From positions 744,001 through 808,000 of the forward strand of contig WSYJ01000186.1 in NCBI GenBank assembly GCA_020186115.1: a stretch of DNA of 64,000 nucleotides, written 5' to 3'. Of the stretch, positions 1 through 9,460 are shown piece by piece (position 1 is the first letter of the stretch; each line of letters begins with the position of its first letter). This stretch comes from Histomonas meleagridis (Eukaryota; Parabasalia; Tritrichomonadida; Dientamoebidae). A program made the position numbers and the translations under genes. The notes beneath the pieces are model-generated. The model was given only the letters and a program-made list of their open reading frames with translations. It did not search any database and was not told the DNA's origin.

Positions 1-726
1 GTATGTTTAGTGTGCAAAGTTGTTTTTCCAGTTTTGTGTTATTCATGGAAAGAAATCAATTTTATCAGATAAATATAAGAAACAATTTTCGAATGATTTT
101 AATCGAAATAACTTCTTAATACAGATTATTTAAGAATTTGCAGTTAATTTTATTTTAAAAATTTGTAAATAATATTTATTTCAATATTTCGGTATAAAAG
201 TGTATCCATGATAACGTAATGTTAGCCTGCACATGGCTTTAGAAAAATCTAATGAATTTAAGCTCTTACGATTAATACCAAATTTCAAAAAATATTTTTG
301 ATTACGTGATTACGCTATTTAGCGTTTTGCAAAAATGTCAATATTTTGAAAGCATTTAACTTATTCTTTACCTAAAGTTTATTAGTTAGCCGGAAATTTG
401 CTGTAATCTATAGATTTTGCTTAAAATGCAAAGCCACTTATACAAGTATTCCACAAACTATAAATGTTGGCAAACATCTTATTTCTTTTGGATGATTGTT
501 GTGGAAAAAAATTCAAAGGAAAGTTTCTGGATAATTTGTGATTGTGTTTTTTTTCCAATATCAATTTCTTTGAAAAATATTCAACACAATTCTTGATCGT
601 AAATCCGTTAGTCGATTTTCAGAGCAGGAACGTTATGGCCAAATTGAAACGCTTTACAATTTACGTAAAAATAACTTATTCAAAAATTCAGGATAACGAA
701 CGTTACTTCAGATTGAGTAACAAAGC
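1..726. other. AT-rich non-coding leader
   Basis: No convincing gene is seen here. The sequence is AT-rich with stops in all frames. The short open stretch from 542 overlaps the start of the CK1 gene in another frame and has no recognisable domain. The window opens with GTATGT, which is also the 5' splice word of the intron at the other end of the window, but there is nothing here to pair it with. Confidence 0.5.
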
Positions 727-1782
727 ATGCAAAGTGGTAACCACGATTTGGTTGGACAAAAAATCATAAATCGATTTATAATTCGTAGACACTTAGGTGG
801 GGGAAGTTTTGGTGATGTTTATGAAGCAGAAGATATACAAACACAAAGGATTATTGCATTAAAGTTCGAAACAGGAAATGCAACAAATCCTCAACTCCCT
901 AACGAATACAAAATGTACAAGATTCTTGAGGGAATGTCAGGAATCCCCAACACTTATGGACTTCTTGATTATAATAATAAAAGTCGTATTTTAGTTATGG
1001 ACAAAATGGGGCCATCACTCGAAACTCTTTTTAAGCGTTGCGGCCGACGTTTTTCCTTGAAAACTGTTCTCATGATTGTTGATCAAATGCTTCGTATCAT
1101 TGAGTATGTACATAACTGTGGTATATTACATCGTGACATCAAACCACAGAACTTCTTAATTGGTCGCAGTGAGCTTCACAATCGAATTTATCTCATTGAT
1201 TATGGCGTTTCCACATTTTATATTGACCCACGAACACACGAGCACGTAATGTATACCAGCAACAACGGCCTCATCGGTACAGCATATTATGTTTCTATTA
1301 ATACTCATCTTGGTGATCAACAAAGTCGTCGTGATGATCTTGAAAGCATTGCGTACGTCTTAATTCGCTTCCTCAAAGGCTCTTTACCATGGCAGAACTT
1401 CAAAGCCAAGAACGTTGACGAGCGTAATGAGAAAATCACGCAAAACAAAATCCAGACCACGCCGGATATGCTGTGCTCCGGCCTCCCGAAGGAGTTCAAA
1501 ATCTTCCTCGAGCACATCCGAAAGCTTAAATACGACGAAACGCCGAAGTACCATACAATGCGACAGCTCTTCATGAACTTGTTCATCAAGAAGGGATATG
1601 TCTACGACGGACTATTCGACTGGGACGAGGAGGCGACGATCCATAGGCCGCTGCCGATTGTGTACTTGAACAGCAGCGCGTCACGCTGCCAGAGACACAA
1701 CGAGAGACAGATATGCAACAGAAAGAGCAAAGTGCAGTTCCCTGAGCCAAGGTCGATATTCTTGTTCGGATGGAGGAAGTAA
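727..1782 (+). CDS. CK1: Casein kinase 1 family protein kinase
   Basis: Ser/Thr kinase of the CK1 family, 351 aa and complete. The glycine-rich loop GGGSFGDVYE is at residues 24-33, the likely ATP lysine is K46 (ALKFE), HRDIKPQN has the catalytic Asp at 137, and DYG at 158-160 stands where most kinases have DFG. GTAYYVSINTHLG at about 184-196 is the CK1 family signature that replaces APE. The C-terminal tail is short and basic, so family level is all that can be assigned. CK1 enzymes phosphorylate pre-primed acidic sites in cell cycle, trafficking and signalling. The ATG at 727 leaves 23 residues before the glycine loop, normal for CK1. Codon use turns clearly GC-rich after about 1440 although the first half is AT-rich. 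Confidence 0.95.
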   Translation: MQSGNHDLVGQKIINRFIIRRHLGGGSFGDVYEAEDIQTQRIIALKFETGNATNPQLPNEYKMYKILEGMSGIPNTYGLLDYNNKSRILVMDKMGPSLETLFKRCGRRFSLKTVLMIVDQMLRIIEYVHNCGILHRDIKPQNFLIGRSELHNRIYLIDYGVSTFYIDPRTHEHVMYTSNNGLIGTAYYVSINTHLGDQQSRRDDLESIAYVLIRFLKGSLPWQNFKAKNVDERNEKITQNKIQTTPDMLCSGLPKEFKIFLEHIRKLKYDETPKYHTMRQLFMNLFIKKGYVYDGLFDWDEEATIHRPLPIVYLNSSASRCQRHNERQICNRKSKVQFPEPRSIFLFGWRK

Positions 1783-2460
1783 CGAGAAATTGTGTTGTAA
1801 ATGTAAATTTAATGTATTTGATGATGAAATATTAACATGTGCGTATTTCAGGAAAGAGAATGAGCCCTTGAAAGAAGACGCCTTCAGATGAGATTTTGTG
1901 AATTGGTTTACCAATATGTACATTTGCAATGACTTTCTTAGACTTTTGTTATTTTTCTATTGTTTTGTTGTGCAGTTATTGTTTTAACTTGAGAACTGTG
2001 CTAAATAACTAGAATATAAGTGATAGAAATCGATATTTTTTAAATATTCGGAAATTTTATATATAACATATTGATTATTTACAAAAAACACAAAAAATTC
2101 CAGATCACATACATTTCGTAGTGCTAGGACATGAAAAACATATGATCGAATATAAAAATTAAAATCATGAATATGATTTGAATTTCAAAAGACGATTCCA
2201 ATAACAAAAATGTCACAAATACGCTCGATTATCGTTATAAATTATGGTACATATAATAGGGGATGATATCCCTATGTTATCATATTCATTAGTTTTTCGG
2301 TATTGAAAAAACCTCATCAGCACTTAAAAAATTGAAAAATGATCATTCAATTCAATTCAGTCGAACGGTTATTACGCAAACATTACAACGCACTTAAGTG
2401 TTCAAAAATGGTTGCTCGGCCAATTGTAAATTTCTGAAATTTTTTTGTTGTTTTTCCAAA
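1783..2460. other. Intergenic region with one strong hairpin
   Basis: Non-coding. The one structured element is at 2254-2282, where AGGG and CCCT arms close a GGGGATGATATCCC hairpin whose stem extends with flanking A/T pairs. An AACGGT word lies at 2364-2369 and a GGCCAATT word near 2414. No RNA family is recognised. Confidence 0.4.
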
Positions 2461-2498
2461 AACGGTTTGTCAAATGAACACTGAGTTCATTTCACTTT
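2461..2498 (+). promoter_or_regulatory. Core promoter of the cupin gene: AACGGT box and initiator
   Basis: AACGGT at 2461-2466 is followed about 28 nt later by TCACTTT at 2492-2498. The latter fits the trichomonad initiator pattern TCA(C/T)T(A/T)(C/T). If transcription starts at its A (2494), the leader is 11 nt, which is typical of trichomonads. The role of the AACGGT box is inferred from its recurrence upstream of other genes in this window. Confidence 0.6.
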
Positions 2499-2504
2499 AG
2501 TTTT

Positions 2505-2954
2505 ATGTCCATCAAAACAATCTCTGAAGGAAGCAACTACACAGCAATCAATGTTGGTCCAGCATCAGGCATTTCAGATTATGTTTTAGAAGCCCATGGC
2601 CAAAAAATGCAAGGAAAAGTTTTCATCCAAAATGCACTCCACTTAACTGGATCTGAAATTTCATACGGATCAATCCCACCAGGCGCACAATTTCCATTCT
2701 TCCATTCACACAAAGAAAATGAAGAAGTTTACATCGTCATCAAAGGAAAAGGTGAATACCAAGTTGATGATAATGTTTTCCCAATCGAAGAAGGATCTGT
2801 TATCCGTGTTGGTACTGGAGCCAGCCGTTGCTACAAGAACACAGGCACTGAACCACTTGTCATAATTTGCATCCAAACAATTGAAAACAAGGAGCCACTC
2901 AAGACTGGCCATGATGCCGAGTTCCTTCAAACAGAACCAAAGTTTACTAAGTAA
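2505..2954 (+). CDS. Small single-domain cupin protein
   Basis: 149-aa protein with one cupin barrel. Cupin motif 1 is visible as PPGAQFPFFHSHKENEEVYIVIKGKG (about residues 60-85), with the HxH and Glu that normally bind a metal. Motif 2 around EEGSVIRVGTGASRCYKN is degenerate and lacks the usual His, so metal binding may be partial. The family includes many small sugar- or metal-binding proteins of bacterial type; the substrate cannot be read. The initiator-like TCACTTT lies 11 nt before the ATG. Confidence 0.85.
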   Translation: MSIKTISEGSNYTAINVGPASGISDYVLEAHGQKMQGKVFIQNALHLTGSEISYGSIPPGAQFPFFHSHKENEEVYIVIKGKGEYQVDDNVFPIEEGSVIRVGTGASRCYKNTGTEPLVIICIQTIENKEPLKTGHDAEFLQTEPKFTK

Positions 2955-3304
2955 AGGAAATTTACTTAATTTTTTTTTGTTTTTTATATTGATGCTGGCA
3001 TCAATACTTCCAGCGATTCAATTTTGGCATTTATCACCTACACAATTAGGCAGTGTGCACGTGTTCGTGATATTTGTTTGAGAGGAGCTTTGATTTGAAT
3101 AAAATCTGATAAATTCATTATGTAATATAATTTCTTCAAATTTTCAGATTTCATTGGATAAAAAATGCTGTATCCTTTTCACAAATTACATGTTTCCGAC
3201 AAAATAAAACAGAAAATTAAATAAATTTTTATATACAACAAATTACTTCTAAGTAATTAGCTCAAACAAATCGCGATTTTCATCTTCGTATATTTTATTT
3301 ATCA

Positions 3305-4633
3305 TCAAACGATAGTTTCAAAATCATCGAAATCGGAGTCAAAGCCGTTATCGAAGTCGTCGTTGTCCTTATACTCTTCGAATCCCATTTGGTACCTGAG
3401 CAACGCGCCTACGCCGCCGAGTCCCTTCACGAACTGTGCGCCTTCTGAAGATTTGTTGGTTACGAATTCCAACTTCACGCCCTTTGACTTATGGTTTTCG
3501 GCCATCCAATCTGTAAGTAACACTTTGTCGACAAGTTCTTCGTGAGCTTTGTCTTTCAAGTGCTCATTCTTCTCGAGCTGATATTCGGAGAAATACTGAA
3601 TGATTTCATTACCTTCAGCGTCATGTAATGTGCAACGATATTCCTTTAATTCATCCCAAAGAATGATTGTTTCAATTGCGCCTGCTTCGAATGCTAACAT
3701 TGTTTCACGTACACCAAATGCGCATGCTCCACCTGTAGAAATACTTTCGAATAACTTATTAAGTAATTCTTGTTCACGAACTAAACGGACATCTTTCATT
3801 AAATCAGCGGCCATTTTAATGGTTTGATTAAAACCATCTTCACCACCATAACAAATATCATAAATACCTAATATAATGTTACGTAAACGAGGATCTAAGA
3901 TATCGGATTGACTAAGTTGGTTCTTGAAATCTGCTGCGCCCGATAGGATCAAACCGGTGACGATAGGTTCGGCCGTTTGGGGGTCGATGAAAACCGTCGT
4001 GGCGGTTTCGGCTACTTTACGCACATAGTTATGACGTGCTTCGACTCGGAGACGTGCGAAACGAATAGATGACTGACCACCTTTGGAGTGTTTCTTGGGA
4101 AGGTCGACACTGAACCTGTGTAAGATGGTACGAGAATCTCCTGCAACCATACCATAAAGGCATCCTTGACCATCCATAATGATAAAGCCGAACTTTTCGT
4201 TGGTTTCTAAAAGTTCGTATAATGGTTCAACATGGAAACGACGATCACAAATGTAAAGTGATTGATGTAACGGACGAACTGGCTCGAAATCCATCATGAG
4301 CTTCTTCTCTTTGCCTTCGTCATCAATTATGGTACCACAGAATAAACAAAGGCCATTTGGCGGTGTGGTTTGATACTGACCAAGTTTTTGAATGGATGAA
4401 GTAATGGCAGCTTCAACGGATTGACGATTCACACGGTTCTTGATGTTGGATGCTGTGCCAAGTTCATCGGTTAATTTTTGACGCATTCTATAGACTTGGT
4501 CATGAGGTGGGATAAGGATTGTAACCATTGAAGTTCCATCACCGCGTGCATCACGAAGGAAGTTGATTGTTTTCTTGAGCTTGTACATTTCGATAGGGTC
4601 GATTTCTGCTTCTTTCCTTGCTTTTGGAGGCAT
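3305..4633 (-). CDS. ETF1: Eukaryotic peptide chain release factor 1 (eRF1)
   Basis: 442 aa, the usual eRF1 length, and complete. eRF1 recognises all three stop codons in the ribosomal A site and triggers hydrolysis of peptidyl-tRNA. Domain 1 carries GTS (33-35), the YxCxxxF motif (YICDRRF, 127-133) and the TASNIKN segment (61-66). The last is normally NIKS; here the Ser is Asn (codon AAC). Domain 2 has the catalytic GGQ at 185-187 in KKHSKGGQSSIRFARLR. Domain 3 ends in an acidic tail (DNDDFDNGFDSDFDDFE). The gene itself ends in TGA. The 3' quarter of the gene is GC-rich relative to the rest. A TCACTTTT initiator-like word lies about 45 nt upstream of the ATG. Confidence 0.97.
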   Translation of the reverse strand: MPPKARKEAEIDPIEMYKLKKTINFLRDARGDGTSMVTILIPPHDQVYRMRQKLTDELGTASNIKNRVNRQSVEAAITSSIQKLGQYQTTPPNGLCLFCGTIIDDEGKEKKLMMDFEPVRPLHQSLYICDRRFHVEPLYELLETNEKFGFIIMDGQGCLYGMVAGDSRTILHRFSVDLPKKHSKGGQSSIRFARLRVEARHNYVRKVAETATTVFIDPQTAEPIVTGLILSGAADFKNQLSQSDILDPRLRNIILGIYDICYGGEDGFNQTIKMAADLMKDVRLVREQELLNKLFESISTGGACAFGVRETMLAFEAGAIETIILWDELKEYRCTLHDAEGNEIIQYFSEYQLEKNEHLKDKAHEELVDKVLLTDWMAENHKSKGVKLEFVTNKSSEGAQFVKGLGGVGALLRYQMGFEEYKDNDDFDNGFDSDFDDFETIV

Positions 4634-5025
4634 CTTAAAAATGGGTCTGTGGTCGAGGCCAACCGATAGTAAAAAGTGACAAAATTTTAACTTTCTTTTT
4701 CATTGAGATCTTGTTTTATAGAGTACAAGTTAATTTCTGGTGTGTAACTTGAAAATTATTGATCACATTAGTGATTTTGCAATTAACGATAAAATATTTA
4801 TTAACATCAAAATTAAATAGGGAAAATAAACATCAACAAAGGGATAAATCCATCTTAGTGTAATACTTCTCTTGAAAATCATATTTAAACTATCTTGGAA
4901 AAGCAAAAGAATCAAATATGACTTGATGTCGTTTTAGTTTGCATGCAATGATTAACATTTTTTAGCATAAATAGAACTTCAGTTTTTTATTGATAAGACA
5001 AAGGAAATCTTTATACAAAACATCG

Positions 5026-5766
5026 TTACATACCACCATAGATGAAGCCTAAACCAAATAATGTACCAAAAAATGGAATTTTTTCAACTCCATGAATGAT
5101 TTTTGTAGTGGTACTTCGATTATCCTCATTTTTTTCCAGACAATTAAGAATTTTAAATGGAATGAATACTTTGCTCAATGTTCTTGCTTGGATTTGTGTG
5201 CGATATGCGCCAAGGACTTGAACGCATTTTGATACAAATGTTTGACAATTATGGAAAATCATATCATAATTTCCTTTTTTCCATTCATAACAACTAGTTT
5301 GTCTTAAAAGTTCACCAACTGTCATTGGATTCATAATTTCGCAAGGAATTTTTAAACCATCATATCCCTTTGTTTTAAGTGTGGATAATTGATCAGCTGT
5401 CATCCTCATAAATCTTAATCCATCAGTCCCACTATAATAATGAACTTGATCTTCATAATCGCCTTCTCTACGCTCATCATATCCTCCATATTCTATGCAA
5501 ATTCCTTTTCTTGAACCAAAACTATTTTCTTTTGGAACCCAAATACTTGCATGAGCAACGCTTGCGGTAGAAACAGCAGCAGGAAGAAATTGTGTAATTC
5601 CTGCTGTTGCTATTTGAACAACGCCATTGCCAAATGGTTCAATTACAATAAAAATTTTTGTAATTGGTGTATTTAACAGTTTGTTGCGATTGCTTTTCCT
5701 CGGGCGGTATGCATATTTGCATGAAATGCAGTTAGCTGATTCAACAATTGATGATGAGAAACTCAT
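5026..5766 (-). CDS. Probable permuted papain-fold (LRAT/PPPDE-like) protein
   Basis: 246 aa, no confident family name. The pattern suggests a circularly permuted papain fold: a His in AHASIWVPKENS (about residue 72) followed about 95 residues later by FHNCQTFVSKCVQVLG, where Cys follows Asn as in the NCxxFV segment of LRAT/PPPDE/NlpC-type enzymes. Such proteins are cysteine peptidases, deubiquitinase-like enzymes or acyltransferases. The N-terminus has a CxxC (CISCKY), and the C-terminus is a hydrophobic glycine-rich tail (IPFFGTLFGLGFIYGG) that could touch membrane. A good initiator (TCACTTCATTA) lies about 10-20 nt upstream. The fold assignment rests on two short motifs only. Confidence 0.5.
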   Translation of the reverse strand: MSFSSSIVESANCISCKYAYRPRKSNRNKLLNTPITKIFIVIEPFGNGVVQIATAGITQFLPAAVSTASVAHASIWVPKENSFGSRKGICIEYGGYDERREGDYEDQVHYYSGTDGLRFMRMTADQLSTLKTKGYDGLKIPCEIMNPMTVGELLRQTSCYEWKKGNYDMIFHNCQTFVSKCVQVLGAYRTQIQARTLSKVFIPFKILNCLEKNEDNRSTTTKIIHGVEKIPFFGTLFGLGFIYGGM

Positions 5767-6087
5767 GGAAGAAATAATGAAGTGATCATTTCTGGATTAT
5801 CTGAATAATATTCAATTTTATATCGGTTCTGCAGAAATTATTTATCAAAATAAATTAGATTTCCACAGAAAATGTAGAGGATGTTTTGTTAATAACGTGT
5901 TGGTGTCAGAATATTCACTTCGAAATTGAATTAGAAGTGGAAATTAATAGCTTTACAAATTATTTTATATTGAACAGTGTAATCTATAGAAATTCGGTGC
6001 TTTTTCTTATCCAACGATAGAGTCAAATGAATGAAAAATCATCGTATTTATATTCAAAATAAAAATCGATTTATTCAATGAAAATTT

Positions 6088-7812
6088 TCATCTTGCTGTT
6101 GCATGATTAGTTGCCTCAAGATGAGCAAACAATTTTGTCCTCGAATCAAACAATTGCCTACATTTTCTACACATGAACTTTCCAGGCGGCGGGTTTTTCA
6201 TTCCCTTTGGCAGGAACACTTTTGCATTTTTATCATTTCCGTCAGCCGCCGCATTGTTCATTTCTTCTTCCAATAACTTCTGTTGTTGTTTTAACTTTAA
6301 TTTTCTTTTTTCTTTTTTAGAAAGTTGCTGTTGCTGTTGTTGCTGTTTTTGAGTTTGTTCATTAGTTTCTTCTTCTTCATTTTGCGTTTGGTTTTCGTTT
6401 TCTTGCTTTTGTTGTCTCATCATGTTCTTCATTTGTTTCATTTGTCGCTTTGCTTCAAGTTCTTCTTGTTCTTGTTGAAGCTTTTTCTCTTTTGCCATTT
6501 TTATTTGCATTTTTCTCTTTTCTTTCTTGGACATATTTGCCATGTTTGGCGGATTCTTTTGGTTCTTATTCATTTTTTCTTCTTTTTCTTCTTCGTTTCT
6601 CATTGCCTTATTTTTGAGTCTTCTTTTTTCCTTTTTCGAAAGTGGTCTTTTTTGTTTTTGTATTTCTTCTTCTTCTTCATTTTCCTCTTCGTTATTTTCT
6701 TCTTCTTCGTTCTTATTGTTCTGTTTAACATCATCATCATCTAATAATATTTCCGCTGTTTCAATGTTAATGTTTTCACCTGTTGCCTTAAATATCTCTT
6801 GATTAGTTAGGCCTAACAATATATAGTTATACACGCAATGCTCCATGCACGTCGGATCATTAAGGAATTTCCTTTTCTCGGGTAACGCTGTCTTCAGGTG
6901 TTTCTTCGTTCGACAATGCGCTCGAAATGCTGCTTCTTTAGTTAATGTCTTATTACATAAGCGACATGACCATGGACTATCATCGCTATCTTCTTTCTTA
7001 TCGAATTGATGAAGATATATCAAATCTTCTTCCGTGTATTCGATCTTTGGCTCGTTGTCAAGCTTGTCGAGTTCTTCTTGGATTTTTTGCTTTTGCGCAA
7101 TTCGCTTTTGCTCTTCAGCTGCTTGGCGTCGTTGTTTTTCTTCCTCTACTTCGGCTAAATGCTTCTTGACACGAGGATCTCGTTTTTTAACATAGTTCGC
7201 AAGTTCACGAACAGAGAGAACAAATTCTTTTTCGGCTTTTTTACGAAGTTTCTCGTTCTCTTTACTCATATATCGGCGATACATGGCATTTGGTGCATCG
7301 CGAAGATGATAAATATCATTAAATGAAAAGCTTCGCTTGGTTGTGAAACATGTCCAAAATGAATAAAAATTGTTAACTTCTTCCCACGGAGTGTCAGCAT
7401 AGCCAAAGCCTGGTATGGGAGTCTTGGAATGTTCTTCTTCTGCTAAAGTGGCAAAAGCTTTACGGAAAACTGGATAAAATCCAGCTTTGGTTTCACCAAA
7501 GCCCATGTACGCACATGCATGGAACAAAGACATGATATCAACTGAAGTGGCTGTAAATTCACCAGTTTCATCACGCGCCATATTCCGATGTCCATCATAC
7601 CAAGCTCGTTCATGATCATCAGTAAGAATAGAATATGCATGTTCTATAAGTTGAAATACACGTGTTGCTTCTTCTTCTCTGCCATGGTTTCGATCTGGAT
7701 GCCATTTCAATGCTGCACGGCGATATGCTTTTTTTAATTCTTCTGGTGATGCATCTGGTTCACACTCCAAAAGTTCGTAGTAATCAGTTGTCTCGCTGAA
7801 GTGTTCTGACAT
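6088..7812 (-). CDS. JJJ1: DnaJ/C2H2 zinc-finger chaperone, JJJ1/DNAJC21-like
   Basis: 574 aa. The N-terminal J domain (about residues 11-77) has HPD at 38-40. The segment SLFHACAYMGFGETKAGFYPVFRKAFATLAEEE...PGFG is diagnostic for the JJJ1/DNAJC21 group. A charged coiled region follows, then a first C2H2 finger (WSCRLCNKTLTKEAAFRAHCRTKKHLK), a long Glu/Lys/Gln-rich low-complexity stretch with polyQ, and a C-terminal C2H2 finger (FMCRKCRQLFDSRTKLFAHLEATNH). In other eukaryotes JJJ1 recruits Hsp70 to release the shuttling factor Arx1 from cytoplasmic pre-60S ribosomal particles. TCATTTA lies immediately upstream of the ATG and could be the initiator. Confidence 0.92.
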   Translation of the reverse strand: MSEHFSETTDYYELLECEPDASPEELKKAYRRAALKWHPDRNHGREEEATRVFQLIEHAYSILTDDHERAWYDGHRNMARDETGEFTATSVDIMSLFHACAYMGFGETKAGFYPVFRKAFATLAEEEHSKTPIPGFGYADTPWEEVNNFYSFWTCFTTKRSFSFNDIYHLRDAPNAMYRRYMSKENEKLRKKAEKEFVLSVRELANYVKKRDPRVKKHLAEVEEEKQRRQAAEEQKRIAQKQKIQEELDKLDNEPKIEYTEEDLIYLHQFDKKEDSDDSPWSCRLCNKTLTKEAAFRAHCRTKKHLKTALPEKRKFLNDPTCMEHCVYNYILLGLTNQEIFKATGENINIETAEILLDDDDVKQNNKNEEEENNEEENEEEEEIQKQKRPLSKKEKRRLKNKAMRNEEEKEEKMNKNQKNPPNMANMSKKEKRKMQIKMAKEKKLQQEQEELEAKRQMKQMKNMMRQQKQENENQTQNEEEETNEQTQKQQQQQQQLSKKEKRKLKLKQQQKLLEEEMNNAAADGNDKNAKVFLPKGMKNPPPGKFMCRKCRQLFDSRTKLFAHLEATNHATAR

Positions 7813-8161
7813 AAATGAATAGCTTGTTTTAAAATTTTTGGTTGGACTCTAGTTTTGATTTGAATAGTTTATATAATGTAGAAAACGCCAAATTGGCGAT
7901 CCTCAAGATATTATGACTCTTTTGTTTATTTTATGTCAAGGTTGTTGAAAATAAGGAGGCTTTTTTAAGTAACACAAACTTAAATTTGATTAATTAACAT
8001 AAAATTCAGTATTTAAAAATTTTCAATTTTTATACAACATATTATAGATACACAAAAGTAAAAACAGTTCAGATATTTTTTGATTTAAGTCATCTTGTTT
8101 CATACAAATATAATTTTAAAAACATATTATAAAATATGATTATTAACTTTTCCATTTTCCA

Positions 8162-8331
8162 ATCACTGGTTGTGGTTCTGGGATCATTTCTTAAGTAACT
8201 TCAACCACTGATATAAATTAATTAACCATTACTTAAAGTCGGATGAAGACTTATAGGAATCGTTCCGTGTGACAATTCGCTCTCGGGCGCTGAATGAGGT
8301 TATGGTTCGGTTCCATTCTGATGGCTTTTTT
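8162..8331 (+). ncRNA. SNORD3: Probable U3 small nucleolar RNA
   Basis: A GC-richer island in an AT-rich gap with the parts of a U3 snoRNA in order. Box A GGGATCATTTCT at 8180-8191 is identical to the conserved U3 core that pairs with pre-18S rRNA, and it sits in a loop closed by TGGTTG/CAACCA. Box C' GGATGAA (8241-8247) and box D TCTGA (8317-8321) are closed by a terminal stem AAAGUC/GGCUUU (8235-8240 with 8323-8328). Between them are a GGAA-UCG-UUCC hairpin (8256-8266), a box B-like GTGTGAC (8267-8273), a CGC/GCG hairpin, a box C-like TGAATGA (8291-8297) and an AUGG/CCAU hairpin. A T-run directly follows, suggesting polymerase III termination. At about 165 nt it is small for U3. The ends are approximate. 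Confidence 0.82.
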
Positions 8332-9460
8332 TGTTTTTTTTTAATTTCTAAAATAAAGATCTTTATTTAATTTCTTTTCCAATTCTCTCTTTTTCGGACT
8401 CCAAATGAATGAGGTGGTAAGTGAATGTCTTTCTTTTAATTTTTAGAGAAATTATTATAAATCAATTTTCTGATTTTATAATCAATACTTTCGAATTTGG
8501 AATATTTTTTCCTTGTCATGTTTACTCCTTTCTTCTTTATGCTTCAGCTGTAATTTTTTACTAATAAATCATTATTTAGTTCCAATTCCTTTGCATAAGT
8601 CAACCTTTATGTGAAGTTTTATGGCCAATTTTGGGCAGGAATATCGTTTTTCGATGTCAAGTAGATAATTTTATAACATTTCTATCATGTTTTGAACATC
8701 TATAAATATTAGCATCAAATGGCATTAATATTTTTTACCAGCTAACTCTATTTTCAAGAGAATGCATTCCACCAGTAAAAGTATGGATGAATTCGATATA
8801 TTCTATGTACTATCCCAACAAGATTTATGAAACAATGTAATACAGTTAAAATGAACTGAATAAGGGCACTTTACAAACTTGAAACCATTTTTCCAATAAC
8901 AAAAAACTTTATCTTCCAATTTCTTATTCAATTCATTTATTGAAAATTCTGTTCTGACTTCAAAAGATATTCATAAATATTTTTTTATTGAGAATTATTT
9001 CAAAGACAAAATGATAATGTATCCATACTACCTATTGTTTATAATATCTTCGTTATCTCATTAAAAATGTACTTGTAATCATTTAGCAATTATGAAACAA
9101 GTTTTAATCGATGTTCGTCTTCCATTTTTTATTTGATGCATGATGAAAGCAAAATGTTAACTATTTTTGTAACAATTGTTCATGATTACAACCACCATAT
9201 CATTATCATCAAATAAAAATTATTTAAATTTTGATTCATTGTTTATCTCTAATGATTTAGCAGTGCAAATTTCTACATCAATGTAGATTTTGAACTAAGA
9301 TGTTCACTTATTTTGATTAATTAATATGAATTTGTTTTGAGAATTTCAACATTCCCAATCAAATACACTCACTAAACGCGCACTATTCACAGCGAATTTA
9401 TACTTCAGACAAAACACCGCTCAAAATCATAAAAAGTGAATGAATTCTTTAGTGTTTACA
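8332..9460. other. AT-rich intergenic DNA
   Basis: After the T-run that ends the snoRNA there is about 1.1 kb of AT-rich sequence with frequent stops on both strands. No coding remnant, RNA or repeat is recognised. Confidence 0.5.

Noticed and set aside
542-769. 75-codon open frame before CK1
   Set aside because: Overlaps the CK1 start in another frame, has no domain, and its composition reflects AT-rich spacer.
6325-6802. Leu/Phe/Ser-rich open frames on the plus strand
   Set aside because: They are the reverse of the Glu/Lys/Gln-rich tract of the JJJ1-like gene; low-complexity artefact.
8296-8330. tRNA-like gene from the GGTTCGGTTCC B-box resemblance
   Set aside because: No matching 5' acceptor or D arm exists; the sequence is better explained as the 3' hairpin and box D of a U3 snoRNA.
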